NCBI GenBank assembly: GCA_963733065.1
Contig: CAVTBT010000001.1
Location: 248,001-312,000, forward strand
Direction of reading: 5' to 3'
Origin: CAVTBT01 sp963733065
GTDB taxonomy: Bacteria > Actinomycetota > Thermoleophilia > Gaiellales > Gaiellaceae
Length of the DNA stretch: 64,000 nucleotides
Position 1 is the stretch's first letter; each line of letters opens with the position of its first letter. Positions 15,567-23,563 of the stretch are shown piece by piece. The translations under genes were made by a program, and so were the position numbers. The notes below the pieces were generated by a model that was not told where the DNA came from, searched no databases, and saw only the letters and a program-made list of their open reading frames with translations.

Positions 15567-17600
15567 GTGGCGAGCGAGCGGCGTGACGGCGCGGACGAGC
15601 GCGGTCGCACGGACGACGGGCCGCAGTGGCGGGTCGAGGGCGCGCGGCACCCGGACGACGGGACCGAGCAGCAGTCGCCGCGGCGTACCTGGTACAGCTT
15701 CATTCCGGGCGGCCGCCGCGGCTGGGCGCTGGTGGCGCTGCTGCTCGTGCTCAACTGGTGGGCGGCGTCGAATCTCACCGAGCCGGAGCCCAAGCTCGAC
15801 GTCCCGTACACGTTCTTCCGCGAACAGGTCGAGCGCGGCAACGTCGAGTCGATCACGACCCGCGGAGAGGAGATCCACGGCGACTTCAAGCAGGCCGTGC
15901 GCTTCCCGGCCGACTCGTCCGACGAGCCCGAGACGGCGTTCGAGACGCTCCGGCCCGCGATCCAGGACGACGAGCTGCTCCCCCTGCTGATCAGTCAGGA
16001 CGTCGCGGTCGACGCCGATCCGCCCGAGCGCCGCGGGCTGCTGACGACGCTGCTCGTCAGCATCGGGCCGACGATTCTCTTCGTGGTGTTGTTCGTCTAC
16101 CTGCTGCGGCGGTTCGGCAGCGGCGGGGCGCTCAGCGGCCTGGGACGGTCGAAGGCGAAGCGCTACGAGGCGTCCACCCAGCGCACGACATTCTCCGACG
16201 TGGCCGGCATCGAGGAGGCCGAGGAGCAGCTCGTCGAGATCGTCGACTTCCTCAAGAACCCGGACAAGTACCGGCGCCTCGGCGGGGCGATCCCGCGCGG
16301 CGTGCTGCTGTCGGGGCCGCCGGGCACGGGCAAGACGCTGCTGGCGCGCGCGATGGCCGGCGAGGCCGGGGTTCCGTTCTACTCGCTCTCGGCCTCGGAG
16401 TTCGTGGAGATGGTGGTCGGCGTCGGTGCGAGCCGCGTGCGCGACCTCTTCACCCAGGCGAAGACCGAGGCCCCGGCGATCATCTTCATCGACGAGCTCG
16501 ACGCGGTCGGCCGGGCACGGGGCGGGTCGGGCCAGTTCGCCGGTCACGACGAGCGCGAGCAGACCCTCAACCAGATCCTCACCGAGATGGATGGCTTCTC
16601 GGGCTCGGAGGGCGTGATCGTGATCGCCTCCACCAACCGGCCGGAGATCCTCGATCCGGCGCTGCTCCGGCCCGGCCGCTTCGACCGCCACGTCGTCGTG
16701 AACCCGCCGGACCAGCGCGGCCGCCGTGCGATCCTCGGCGTCCACACACGGAGCGTCCCGCTCGCCGACGACGTCGACCTCGACGCGCTCGCCTCGACGA
16801 CGCCGGGGATGGTGGGAGCCGACCTGCGGAACGTCGTCAACGAGGCAGCGCTGCTCGCGGCGCGCCGCGAGCGCGAGCGCGTGACCGCCGAGGACTTCGC
16901 GAACGCGCTCGAGAAGGTGGTGCTCGGCGCCGAGCGCAAGCTCATGCTCACCCTGGAGGACCGGCGCCGCACCGCGTACCACGAGGCGGGACACGGGCTG
17001 GCCGGGATGCTCACGCCGGGCGCCGACCCGGTCCGCAAGATCTCGATCGTGCCGCGCGGGCGGGCGCTCGGCATCACGCTGCAGACGCCCGAGGCCGACC
17101 GCTACGGCTACACGGCCGAGTTCCTGCGCGGCCGGATCGTGACGGCGCTGGCCGGGCGGGCCGCCGAGGAGCTCGTCTACGGCGAGTACACGACAGGCGC
17201 CGAGGCGGACCTCGAGTACGTGACCGCGGTGGCGCGCGCCATGGTCGGCCGTTGGGGCATGTCGGCGGCGATCGGCCCGATCTCGGTACTGCCGGGCGCG
17301 TCCAGCGACGCGACGACGACGCAGGCCATGAGCCTGCTCGCCGCCGAGACCCGCGCCCTGTTCGACACCGAGGTTCGGCGCATCGTCGACGAGAGCTACG
17401 TTCAGGCCTTCGACCTCCTGCGCTCGCACCGGGAGCAGCTCGACGCGCTCGTCGACGCCCTGCTCGAGCGGGAGACGCTCGAGGAGCAGGAGTCGTACGC
17501 GATCGCCGGCATCGAGCGTGCCCCGGCCGCGGGCAACGGCGCTGCGAGCCCGGTCGAGCACGTCGTGATGCCGGCCACCGAGCCCGACGACGAGGTCTAG
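15567..17600 (+). CDS. ftsH: ATP-dependent zinc metalloprotease FtsH
   Basis: 677-residue membrane AAA+ protease that degrades misfolded membrane and regulatory proteins. Hydrophilic N-terminus (1-50), first membrane helix about 52-70, external domain, second helix about 159-182, then the AAA domain with Walker A GPPGTGKT (about 250-257), Walker B IIFIDELDA, the SRH region ASTNRPEILDPALLRPGRFDR split over two blocks, and the protease domain with HEAGH at 472-476 and the third ligand Asp in TTGAEADLE. The extra 50-residue charged N-terminus is unusual but in frame from a GTG preceded by a leaderless-type -10 box. The stop TAG lies inside a palindromic element. Confidence 0.96.
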   Translation: MASERRDGADERGRTDDGPQWRVEGARHPDDGTEQQSPRRTWYSFIPGGRRGWALVALLLVLNWWAASNLTEPEPKLDVPYTFFREQVERGNVESITTRGEEIHGDFKQAVRFPADSSDEPETAFETLRPAIQDDELLPLLISQDVAVDADPPERRGLLTTLLVSIGPTILFVVLFVYLLRRFGSGGALSGLGRSKAKRYEASTQRTTFSDVAGIEEAEEQLVEIVDFLKNPDKYRRLGGAIPRGVLLSGPPGTGKTLLARAMAGEAGVPFYSLSASEFVEMVVGVGASRVRDLFTQAKTEAPAIIFIDELDAVGRARGGSGQFAGHDEREQTLNQILTEMDGFSGSEGVIVIASTNRPEILDPALLRPGRFDRHVVVNPPDQRGRRAILGVHTRSVPLADDVDLDALASTTPGMVGADLRNVVNEAALLAARRERERVTAEDFANALEKVVLGAERKLMLTLEDRRRTAYHEAGHGLAGMLTPGADPVRKISIVPRGRALGITLQTPEADRYGYTAEFLRGRIVTALAGRAAEELVYGEYTTGAEADLEYVTAVARAMVGRWGMSAAIGPISVLPGASSDATTTQAMSLLAAETRALFDTEVRRIVDESYVQAFDLLRSHREQLDALVDALLERETLEEQESYAIAGIERAPAAGNGAASPVEHVVMPATEPDDEV

Positions 17601-17661
17601 GAGGGTTTGGCGGAACGTCGCCGCCCGCCGGCTCAGCTCGATGTTTCGCCAAACCCTCCTA
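17598..17661. repeat. Palindromic element, copy 1 (TA-flanked, 64 bp)
   Basis: Arms TAGGAGGGTTTGGCG (from 17598) and its reverse complement (to 17661) form a 19-bp stem with one mismatch. The first TAG is the ftsH stop codon. A second copy with the same arms and inner borders (GGAACGTCGC, CAGCTCGATG) but a longer centre is at 51685-51770. Both lie between convergent units, so a role as bidirectional terminator or a small TA-inserting mobile repeat is plausible. Confidence 0.75.
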
Positions 17662-17663
17662 AA

Positions 17664-17747
17664 TGCCGAAGGTGGGACTCGAACCCACACGGGCTTTCGC
17701 CCACCGGATTTTGAGTCCGGCGCGTCTACCGGTTCCGCCACTTCGGC
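17664..17747 (-). tRNA. tRNA-Leu, anticodon CAA
   Basis: 84 nt on the minus strand. Acceptor GCCGAAG pairs with CTTCGGC; discriminator A; anticodon loop CTCAAAA in the stem CCGGA/TCCGG gives CAA (reads UUG). Long variable arm typical of tRNA-Leu and T arm GTGGGTTCGAGTCCCAC are complete. CCA is not encoded. The 5' two thirds are duplicated upstream (see 17896-17948). Confidence 0.95.
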
Positions 17748-18093
17748 CTGCGGTCGAAGCGTAGCCGGGTCGCCGGTGCGCAGCGGTTCCGCGGCCGGAG
17801 GCCGGCTTTGCCGGCCGGGAGGCCCACCCCCGGTTGCGAGGACGCTGCGGGGAAGGAGGGGGCTTGTGGGGGAACCATGGGTTCCCCCACATTGTTTTCG
17901 CCCACCGGATTTTGAGTCCGGCGCGTCTACCGGTTCCGCCACTTCGGCCTGCTCTCGAAGCGTAGCGGGGTCGCAGGTGCGCAGCGGTTCCGTGGCCGGA
18001 GGCCGGCTTTGCCGGCCGGGAGGCCCGCCAAGGGTGGCAAAGTCGTTGCGCTGAAGGAGGGGGCTTGTGGGGGAACCATGGGTTCCCCCACAT
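17695..18093. repeat. Tandem duplication (two 198-bp units, 201-bp offset) including part of tRNA-Leu
   Basis: Bases 17695-17892 recur at 17896-18093 with few changes. Each unit contains the 5' part of tRNA-Leu(CAA), a GC hairpin (GCCGGC-TTT-GCCGGC) and a perfect 12-bp palindrome TGTGGGGGAACC / GGTTCCCCCACA (17865-17891 and 18066-18092). The offset is constant along the unit, so this is one duplication event of the tRNA front end and its upstream region. Confidence 0.9.
17896..17948 (-). pseudogene. Truncated tRNA-Leu copy lacking the T arm
   Basis: Contains the acceptor 5' strand, D arm, anticodon arm (CAA) and the start of the variable arm, identical to the intact gene, and then breaks off into unrelated sequence. 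Without T arm and acceptor 3' strand it cannot fold as a tRNA. Confidence 0.85.
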
Positions 18094-18258
18094 CACGTTG
18101 CCGGGTCGCCGAACGGGCACGCGGAGCGGCCCCATGCTTACAAAGTTGCTCCGCTGTCAAGGTATCTAGATAGCTTTCCCTCTCCTCTCGCGCGGAAGGC
18201 CCCCTGGTTTCCCCGAGAACGAGAGGCGCTCAGGTCAACGATGTTGAGGAGGGACGGT
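18094..18258 (+). promoter_or_regulatory. livK upstream region
   Basis: AT-richer stretch before livK. TTGCTC (18146-18151) and TAGATA (18167-18172) stand 15 bp apart and could be a weak promoter. AGGAGGG at 18247-18253 is a strong ribosome site 5 nt before TTG 18259, favouring that start over ATG 18241. Together with the tandem repeat, the gene-free stretch from the tRNA to livK is about 510 bp. Confidence 0.4.
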
Positions 18259-19647
18259 TTGCAAGCACCAAAGCGCAGGTATCTGTGGGCTCTTGCCATG
18301 CTCGTCGCGGCGTTGGCGATCGTCGCGGCAGGGTGTGGCGGTGACGACGACGAGGGCGCAAGTGGCGGCACCGGGACGGAGGAGACGAGCAGCGGAGGCA
18401 GCATCAGCGCTCTGCCGTCGTCGTCCTGCTCCGGCCTGGAGTACGAGGGTGAAGGCGACCCTGACGTCCTGATCGCGTCGGACCTGCCGATGCAGGGCTC
18501 GTCTCGCACGCAGACCGTCCAGATCGTCGAGGCGATCCGGTACCTGCTCCAGCAGGACGGCTACAAGGCCGGCGACCACAACGTCGCGTTCCAGGCCTGC
18601 GACGACTCGACTGCGCAGGCAGCGAAGTGGGAGTCCGGCAAGTGCTCCTCGAACGCGCAGTCGTACGCCGGCAACGAAAAGGTGGTCGGCGTCATCGGCA
18701 CGTTCAACTCGGGCTGCGCCCAGATCATCATCCCCGTGCTCAACCAGGCTCCTGGTGGGGGCGTGGCGATGATTTCGCCCGCGAACACACTGGTGTGCAT
18801 CACCGAGGGCGGCCCGGGCTGCGACAGCACCGAGCCGGACAAGTACTACCCGAGCGGCACGCGGAACTACGCCCGCGTCGCTCCGCATGACGCCTACCAG
18901 GGCGCGGCCATGGCCGAGTTCGCCCAGGAGCAGGGCATCAAGAACATCTACATCCTGAACGACAAGGAGTCGTACGGCCTCGGCGTGGCGACGAACTTCC
19001 GCAACGCCGCCGAGCACCTCGGTATCAAGGTCGCAGGCTTCGAGGCGTGGGATCCGAAGGCGTCGAGCTACGAGGCGCTCTTCAGCAAGGTCAGGGGCAG
19101 CGGGGCAGACGCGGTCTTCCTCGGCGGCCTGATCGACGAGAACGGCGCCAAGGTCATCCGTGACAAGGTGGCCGTGCTCGGACCGAACGACGGCGACGTC
19201 AAGCTGCTGGCGCCGGACGGCTTCACCACGCAGCAGACGATCGACGAGGCCGGCGAGGCAGCGGCCGGCATGTTCCTGTCGGTGGCAGGCGTCCCGATCG
19301 ACCAGTTCCAGGGCGCCGGCAAGGAGTTCGCCGACTCCTTCAAGGCCGACAAGCTCCAGGGCAAGCCCATCGACCCGTACGCCATCTATGGCGCGCAGGC
19401 CGGTCGCATCCTGCTCGACGCGATCGCAGCGTCCGACGGCAGCCGGGCGGACATCATCGCCAAGATGTTCGAGGCCAAGGTCGAAGACGGTCTGATCGGG
19501 AGCTTCGAGATCAACGAGAACGGCGACCCGTCGCAGGCCGGCGGAGCCGTCGTCGGCTTCACGGTCTACCGGGCGACCGACAAGCTCGTGACCGAGAAGA
19601 CGCTCTCGCCGAAGCCCGAGAACGTCGAGGCAGCGCGAGGCACGTAG
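18259..19647 (+). CDS. livK: Branched-chain amino acid ABC transporter, substrate-binding lipoprotein
   Basis: 462-residue periplasmic-binding-protein-type lipoprotein (Leu/Ile/Val receptor family, PBP type 1). From TTG 18259 the signal is QAPKRRY, a hydrophobic core, and the lipobox VAAGC with lipidated Cys26, then a Gly/Ser/Asp/Glu linker. The ligand-binding body starts at DPDVLIASDLPMQGSSR and includes VIGTFNSGCAQIIIPVLNQ and AMISPANT. The start at TTG is chosen by AGGAGGG 5 nt upstream; ATG 18241 is the alternative (six residues longer). Actual ligand could be amino acids or other small organics. A strong hairpin separates it from livH. Confidence 0.9.
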   Translation: MQAPKRRYLWALAMLVAALAIVAAGCGGDDDEGASGGTGTEETSSGGSISALPSSSCSGLEYEGEGDPDVLIASDLPMQGSSRTQTVQIVEAIRYLLQQDGYKAGDHNVAFQACDDSTAQAAKWESGKCSSNAQSYAGNEKVVGVIGTFNSGCAQIIIPVLNQAPGGGVAMISPANTLVCITEGGPGCDSTEPDKYYPSGTRNYARVAPHDAYQGAAMAEFAQEQGIKNIYILNDKESYGLGVATNFRNAAEHLGIKVAGFEAWDPKASSYEALFSKVRGSGADAVFLGGLIDENGAKVIRDKVAVLGPNDGDVKLLAPDGFTTQQTIDEAGEAAAGMFLSVAGVPIDQFQGAGKEFADSFKADKLQGKPIDPYAIYGAQAGRILLDAIAASDGSRADIIAKMFEAKVEDGLIGSFEINENGDPSQAGGAVVGFTVYRATDKLVTEKTLSPKPENVEAARGT

Positions 19648-19662
19648 GCCCTCGCTGAGACC

Positions 19663-19695
19663 GCTGCGGGGGAGGGTGACGCCCTCCCCCGCAGC
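19663..19695 (+). terminator. Strong GC hairpin between livK and livH
   Basis: Perfect 14-bp stem GCTGCGGGGGAGGG / CCCTCCCCCGCAGC with a 5-nt loop, no T tract. Position after the binding-protein gene suggests partial termination or mRNA-end stabilisation that keeps livK transcript levels above those of the permease genes. Confidence 0.7.
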
Positions 19696-19784
19696 CTGTA
19701 GGGTCTCCCACCATCTCCACGCCAGCCGACACCAGCCGTGCGTTTCCTGGGGCGGGCTTGCTCGGTCGCTGGAGCCTCTCCACC

Positions 19785-20777
19785 ATGCTCGGATTTGTCT
19801 TTGTCGGCCTCCTGCTCGTATGGCTGATCGGCAACTTCGTCAAGGGCCCGGCGGCGTTCATCGACGTCTTCCTGATCGGGATGACGAACGGCAGCGTGTA
19901 CGGCCTGATCGCGCTCGGCTACACGCTGGTCTACGGCATCCTGCAGCTGATCAACTTCGCGCACGGCGACGTCTTCGCGCTCGGCGGCCTCGTCGCCAGC
20001 ACGATGATTCTCGACGTCTTCACGCTCGAGGTCGCGGACTCGGGGCTCGTCACCGCCGTGGGCATCGCGGCGGCGCTGCTCGTCGCAGTCGCTTTCTCGT
20101 CGACGCTGAACGTGGTCGTGGAGCTCGTCGGCTACCGGCGGCTGCGCAACGCCCCCCGCCTCGCGCCGCTCATCACCGCCGTCGGCATGTCCTTCATCCT
20201 GCTCAACGTCGGCCTGTACTTCTGGGGCGTCAACTTCCAGTCCATCCCGAACCTGATCCCGCAGACGGATGTCTTCGAAGTCGCCGGCGTCGACTACCAG
20301 TGGAACAAGCTGATCGTGATCCTCATCGCGATCCCGCTGCTCCTGTTCCTCACCTGGCTCGTGCGCTCCACCAGACAGGGCAAGGCGATGCGCGCCACCT
20401 CCCAGGACCCGCAGGCCGCGGCGATGATGGGCATCAACGTGAACCGCACGATCTCGTTCACGTTCGCGCTTGCCGGCGGCCTCGCCGGCGCGGCCGGGCT
20501 CCTCTATCTCCTCAACTTCACTGTCATCCGCTACGACCAGGGCTTCCAGCTGGGCCTGATCGCCTTCACCGCTGCGGTCATCGGCGGCATCGGCAACCTC
20601 ACCGGCGCGATGCTCGGAGCGGTCATCATCGGCCTGATCGAGGCGTTCAACGAGGGCCTGACCTGGTTCACGCCCGGTAGCGACTGGACGCGCTCGATCG
20701 TCTTCGGCCTGCTGATCGCGATCCTGGTCTTCCGGCCGGAAGGCCTGCTCGGCGAACGGACACCGGAGGGCGCGTGA
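19785..20777 (+). CDS. livH: Branched-chain amino acid ABC transporter permease LivH
   Basis: 330-residue inner-membrane permease with about eight helices. The family signature GMTNGSVYGLIALGYTLVYGILQLINFAHGD is present (residues about 32-62, in two adjacent blocks), with the later cytoplasmic loop MRATSQDPQAAAMMGINVNR contacting the ATPases. ATG 19785 has GGAG 10 nt upstream; a TTG at 19758 would add nine residues. Stop overlaps the GTG of livM. Confidence 0.92.
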   Translation: MLGFVFVGLLLVWLIGNFVKGPAAFIDVFLIGMTNGSVYGLIALGYTLVYGILQLINFAHGDVFALGGLVASTMILDVFTLEVADSGLVTAVGIAAALLVAVAFSSTLNVVVELVGYRRLRNAPRLAPLITAVGMSFILLNVGLYFWGVNFQSIPNLIPQTDVFEVAGVDYQWNKLIVILIAIPLLLFLTWLVRSTRQGKAMRATSQDPQAAAMMGINVNRTISFTFALAGGLAGAAGLLYLLNFTVIRYDQGFQLGLIAFTAAVIGGIGNLTGAMLGAVIIGLIEAFNEGLTWFTPGSDWTRSIVFGLLIAILVFRPEGLLGERTPEGA

Positions 20778-21997
20778 GCGCCTGGCGCACGCGCGTCTCG
20801 GATGCCTGGTCGGGGCTGCCGGAGCCGCTGCAGCGGTTCGGCCCGGGGATCGTCTTCGGCGTTCTCGCCTTCCTCTATCCGTACTACGTCGACGTGCTGC
20901 CGGGCGCCTTCCCGAGCGTGCAGACCGCCGTGATCATGCTCGTCTTCACGATGATGGCCATCGGCCTCAACATCGTCGTGGGGTACGCAGGCCTGCTCGA
21001 CCTCGGCTACGTCGCCTTCTACGCGGTCGGGGCGTACACCGCCGCCTGGCTCGCGTCGCTCCACTTCGAGCAGACGACGCTCCACGTCGGCTCCGTCGGC
21101 ATCAGCCGGGACGCGGTAGGCATCCACCTGTCCGTGTGGCTCATCCTCGCTCTCGCCGGAATGGTCGCCGCGGTCGCGGGCATCCTCATCGGCCTGCCGA
21201 CGCTCCGGCTCCGCGGCGACTACCTGGCGATCGTCACCCTCGGCTTCGGCGAGATCATCCCGCAGGTCGTCCGCAACGGCGACAGCTTCGGCGGCTTCAA
21301 CCTCACGAACGGCACGTTCGGCATCAACCCGATCGACTCGCCCGGGTTCGGCGAGACCATCAACGACCTCGTCGGACTGCCCGTCTCGTACCAGCAGTCG
21401 TTCGACCGCGCGCAATGGTTCTACTGGACGGCGGTCGTGCTCATCCTGTTCACGATCTTCTGCTCCATCCAGCTGCGGGACTCGCGCCTCGGCCGCGCGT
21501 GGGTGGCGATCCGCGAGGACGAGACGGCCGCCGCCGCGATGGGCGTGCCGTTGATGCGGACGAAGACCTGGGCCTACGCCATCGGGGCGTTCTTCGGCGG
21601 CATCGCCGGCGCCTACTACGCGAGCTTCAAGAGCGGCGCCTTCCCGAGCGACTTCTTCTTCAACATCTCGATCTTCCTGCTCTGCATGGTCATCCTCGGC
21701 GGCATGGGCTCGGTCTGGGGCGTGCTCGTCGGCGGCCTGCTGCTGTCGTGGCTGGACCAGGAGGGGCTGGCCAAGATCGGCAACTGGGTCAGCGAGACGC
21801 TCGACCGCCCGATCGACGTGCCGAAGTACAACTTCGGCGTCTACGGCGCCATCATCGTCGTGATGATGCTATTCCGGCCGACCGGACTGATACCCGAACG
21901 CCGTCGCAAACGCGAGATGGAGGAGGGTGTGCAGGACGAGGCCCTCTACGACGTCACGCGCGAAGGCGGGCTGACAGATCGGATTGGCGGTGACTGA
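20774..21997 (+). CDS. livM: Branched-chain amino acid ABC transporter permease LivM
   Basis: 407 residues, about ten membrane helices. Landmarks of LivM: GLNIVVGYAGLLDLGYVAFYAVGAY, RLRGDYLAIVTLGFGEI, and the ATPase-contact loop AIREDETAAAAMGVPLMRTK. A charged C-terminal extension (residues about 365-407, RRRKREMEEGVQDEALYD) is longer than usual. GTGA overlap with livH and 8-nt overlap with livG show tight coupling. Confidence 0.92.
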   Translation: MSAWRTRVSDAWSGLPEPLQRFGPGIVFGVLAFLYPYYVDVLPGAFPSVQTAVIMLVFTMMAIGLNIVVGYAGLLDLGYVAFYAVGAYTAAWLASLHFEQTTLHVGSVGISRDAVGIHLSVWLILALAGMVAAVAGILIGLPTLRLRGDYLAIVTLGFGEIIPQVVRNGDSFGGFNLTNGTFGINPIDSPGFGETINDLVGLPVSYQQSFDRAQWFYWTAVVLILFTIFCSIQLRDSRLGRAWVAIREDETAAAAMGVPLMRTKTWAYAIGAFFGGIAGAYYASFKSGAFPSDFFFNISIFLLCMVILGGMGSVWGVLVGGLLLSWLDQEGLAKIGNWVSETLDRPIDVPKYNFGVYGAIIVVMMLFRPTGLIPERRRKREMEEGVQDEALYDVTREGGLTDRIGGD

Positions 21998-22787
21998 CGT
22001 CGTGGCTGCGGTCGACAACCTGCTCGAGGCGACGGGCGTGCAGAAGGAGTTCGGCGGCCTCGTCGCGACGAACAACGTGGACTTCACGATCCCGCGCGGG
22101 TCGGTGGTCTCGCTGATCGGACCGAACGGGGCCGGCAAGACGACGTTCTTCAACATGCTCACCGGGGTCTACAAGCCGACCAGCGGGTCGATCGTCTTCG
22201 ACGGACACAACATCACCGGCAAGCCGCCCCACGCGATTACGAATCTCGGCATCGGCCGCACGTTCCAGAACATCCGTCTCTTCCCGCAGATGACCGCGCT
22301 CGAGAACGTGCTCGTCGGCATGCACGGGAACCTGAAGGGCGGCATCGTCGGCTCCATCCTGCGGACGCCGCGGGTTCGGCGCGAGGAGCGCGAGGCCACC
22401 GAGACGGCTCGCGAGCTGCTCCGCTACTCCGGTCTGCCGCGCCGCCACGACGAGTCGGCGCGCGCGCTGCCGTATGGCGACCAGCGGAGGCTGGAGGTCG
22501 CGCGCGCCCTCGCCACCGACCCGAAGCTGCTGCTCCTCGACGAGCCGACCGCCGGCATGAACCCGCAGGAGACGGCCGAGTTCATCGCGTTCGTCTCCCG
22601 GCTCGGGACGGACCGCGGGCTAACGGTCCTGCTCATCGAGCACGACATGAAGGTCGTGATGGGCGTCTCGGAGCGGGTCACCGTGCTCGAGTACGGCGAG
22701 AAGATCGCCGAGGGCACGCCGACGGAGGTACAGGCGGACGAGCGCGTGATCGAGGCATACCTGGGCAAGGGAGCGACCGAGCAGTGA
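21990..22787 (+). CDS. livG: Branched-chain amino acid ABC transporter ATPase LivG
   Basis: 265-residue ABC ATPase. Walker A GPNGAGKTT, the LivG hallmark GIGRTFQNIRLFPQMTALENV in two parts, signature-like LPYGDQRRLEVARALATDPKLLLLDEPTAGMNPQE with Walker B, and the H-loop IEHDMKVVMG. GTG 21990 chosen because it sits at the end of livM; a GTG at 22002 is also possible. Pairs with LivF to energise LivHM. Confidence 0.93.
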   Translation: MTDVVAAVDNLLEATGVQKEFGGLVATNNVDFTIPRGSVVSLIGPNGAGKTTFFNMLTGVYKPTSGSIVFDGHNITGKPPHAITNLGIGRTFQNIRLFPQMTALENVLVGMHGNLKGGIVGSILRTPRVRREEREATETARELLRYSGLPRRHDESARALPYGDQRRLEVARALATDPKLLLLDEPTAGMNPQETAEFIAFVSRLGTDRGLTVLLIEHDMKVVMGVSERVTVLEYGEKIAEGTPTEVQADERVIEAYLGKGATEQ

Positions 22788-23551
22788 GCCCGTTGGCGCC
22801 GGACAAGGCGAGCCCTCCGCCCGCCGCGGGCGACGGCGAGCTCGTGCTGCAGCTCGAGGAGGTCCACACCTACTACGGCGCCATCCACGCCCTCAAGGGG
22901 ATCTCGCTCGACGTGCGCCAGGGCGAGATCGTCACGCTCATCGGCGCCAACGGGGCCGGGAAGTCCACGACCCTGCGCTCGATCAACGGCCTCAACCGGC
23001 CACGGCAGGGGCGGATCCGGTTCAACGGCACGGACATCACGTCGACTCCGCCGCACACGGTCGTGAAGATGGGCATCGCGCAGTCGCCGGAGGGCCGACG
23101 GTTGTTCCCGCGCATGTCGGTGGTCGAGAACCTCGAGATGGGCGCCTTCCAGCGCGAGGACCGGTCCAACCTCAAGGAGGACATGGACCGCGTGTTCGAG
23201 CTCTTCCCCCGTCTCGCCGAGCGGCGGTCGCAGAAGGCCGGGACGATGTCCGGCGGCGAGCAGCAGATGTGCGCGATCGGTCGCGCGCTGATGGCCAGGC
23301 CGAAGCTCCTGCTCCTCGACGAGCCCTCGATGGGGCTCGCGCCGATCTTCGTCGAGAAGATCTTCGACATCGTGCGCGAGATCAACGCGCAGGGCACGCC
23401 GATCCTGCTCGTCGAGCAGAACGCGCTGATGGCGCTCGACGCCGCCCATCGAGGCTACGTGCTCGAGACCGGCCGCATCGCGCTCTCGGGTCCCGCGAAG
23501 GAGCTCCGCGAGAACGAGCAAGTTCGCAAGTCGTACCTCGGCGAGGACTAG
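22784..23551 (+). CDS. livF: Branched-chain amino acid ABC transporter ATPase LivF
   Basis: 255 residues. Walker A GANGAGKST, the LivF feature GIAQSPEGRRLFPRMSVVENLEMG, signature MSGGEQQMCAIGRALM, Walker B LLLLDEPSMGLAP and H-loop LVEQNALMAL. A 20-residue Pro/Ala leader precedes the ABC domain. GTGA overlap with livG; last gene of the liv operon, convergent with the LarA-like gene 12 bp downstream. Confidence 0.93.
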   Translation: MSPLAPDKASPPPAAGDGELVLQLEEVHTYYGAIHALKGISLDVRQGEIVTLIGANGAGKSTTLRSINGLNRPRQGRIRFNGTDITSTPPHTVVKMGIAQSPEGRRLFPRMSVVENLEMGAFQREDRSNLKEDMDRVFELFPRLAERRSQKAGTMSGGEQQMCAIGRALMARPKLLLLDEPSMGLAPIFVEKIFDIVREINAQGTPILLVEQNALMALDAAHRGYVLETGRIALSGPAKELRENEQVRKSYLGED

Positions 23552-23563
23552 CCGAGCGGGGGC

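Noticed and set aside
15519..17942. 807-codon antisense frame across ftsH and the tRNA
   Set aside because: Runs through the tRNA gene and the palindromic element; composition is that of a shadow frame.
17896..17948. Functional second tRNA-Leu
   Set aside because: T arm and 3' acceptor strand are missing.
17664..18093. attL/attR of an integrated element at tRNA-Leu
   Set aside because: The 5' part of the tRNA is duplicated, only 201 bp apart, and no integrase or cargo lies between.
17641..18135. Open frames on both strands over the tRNA-Leu duplication
   Set aside because: They translate tRNA and repeat sequence; repeated blocks in the peptides simply reflect the DNA duplication.
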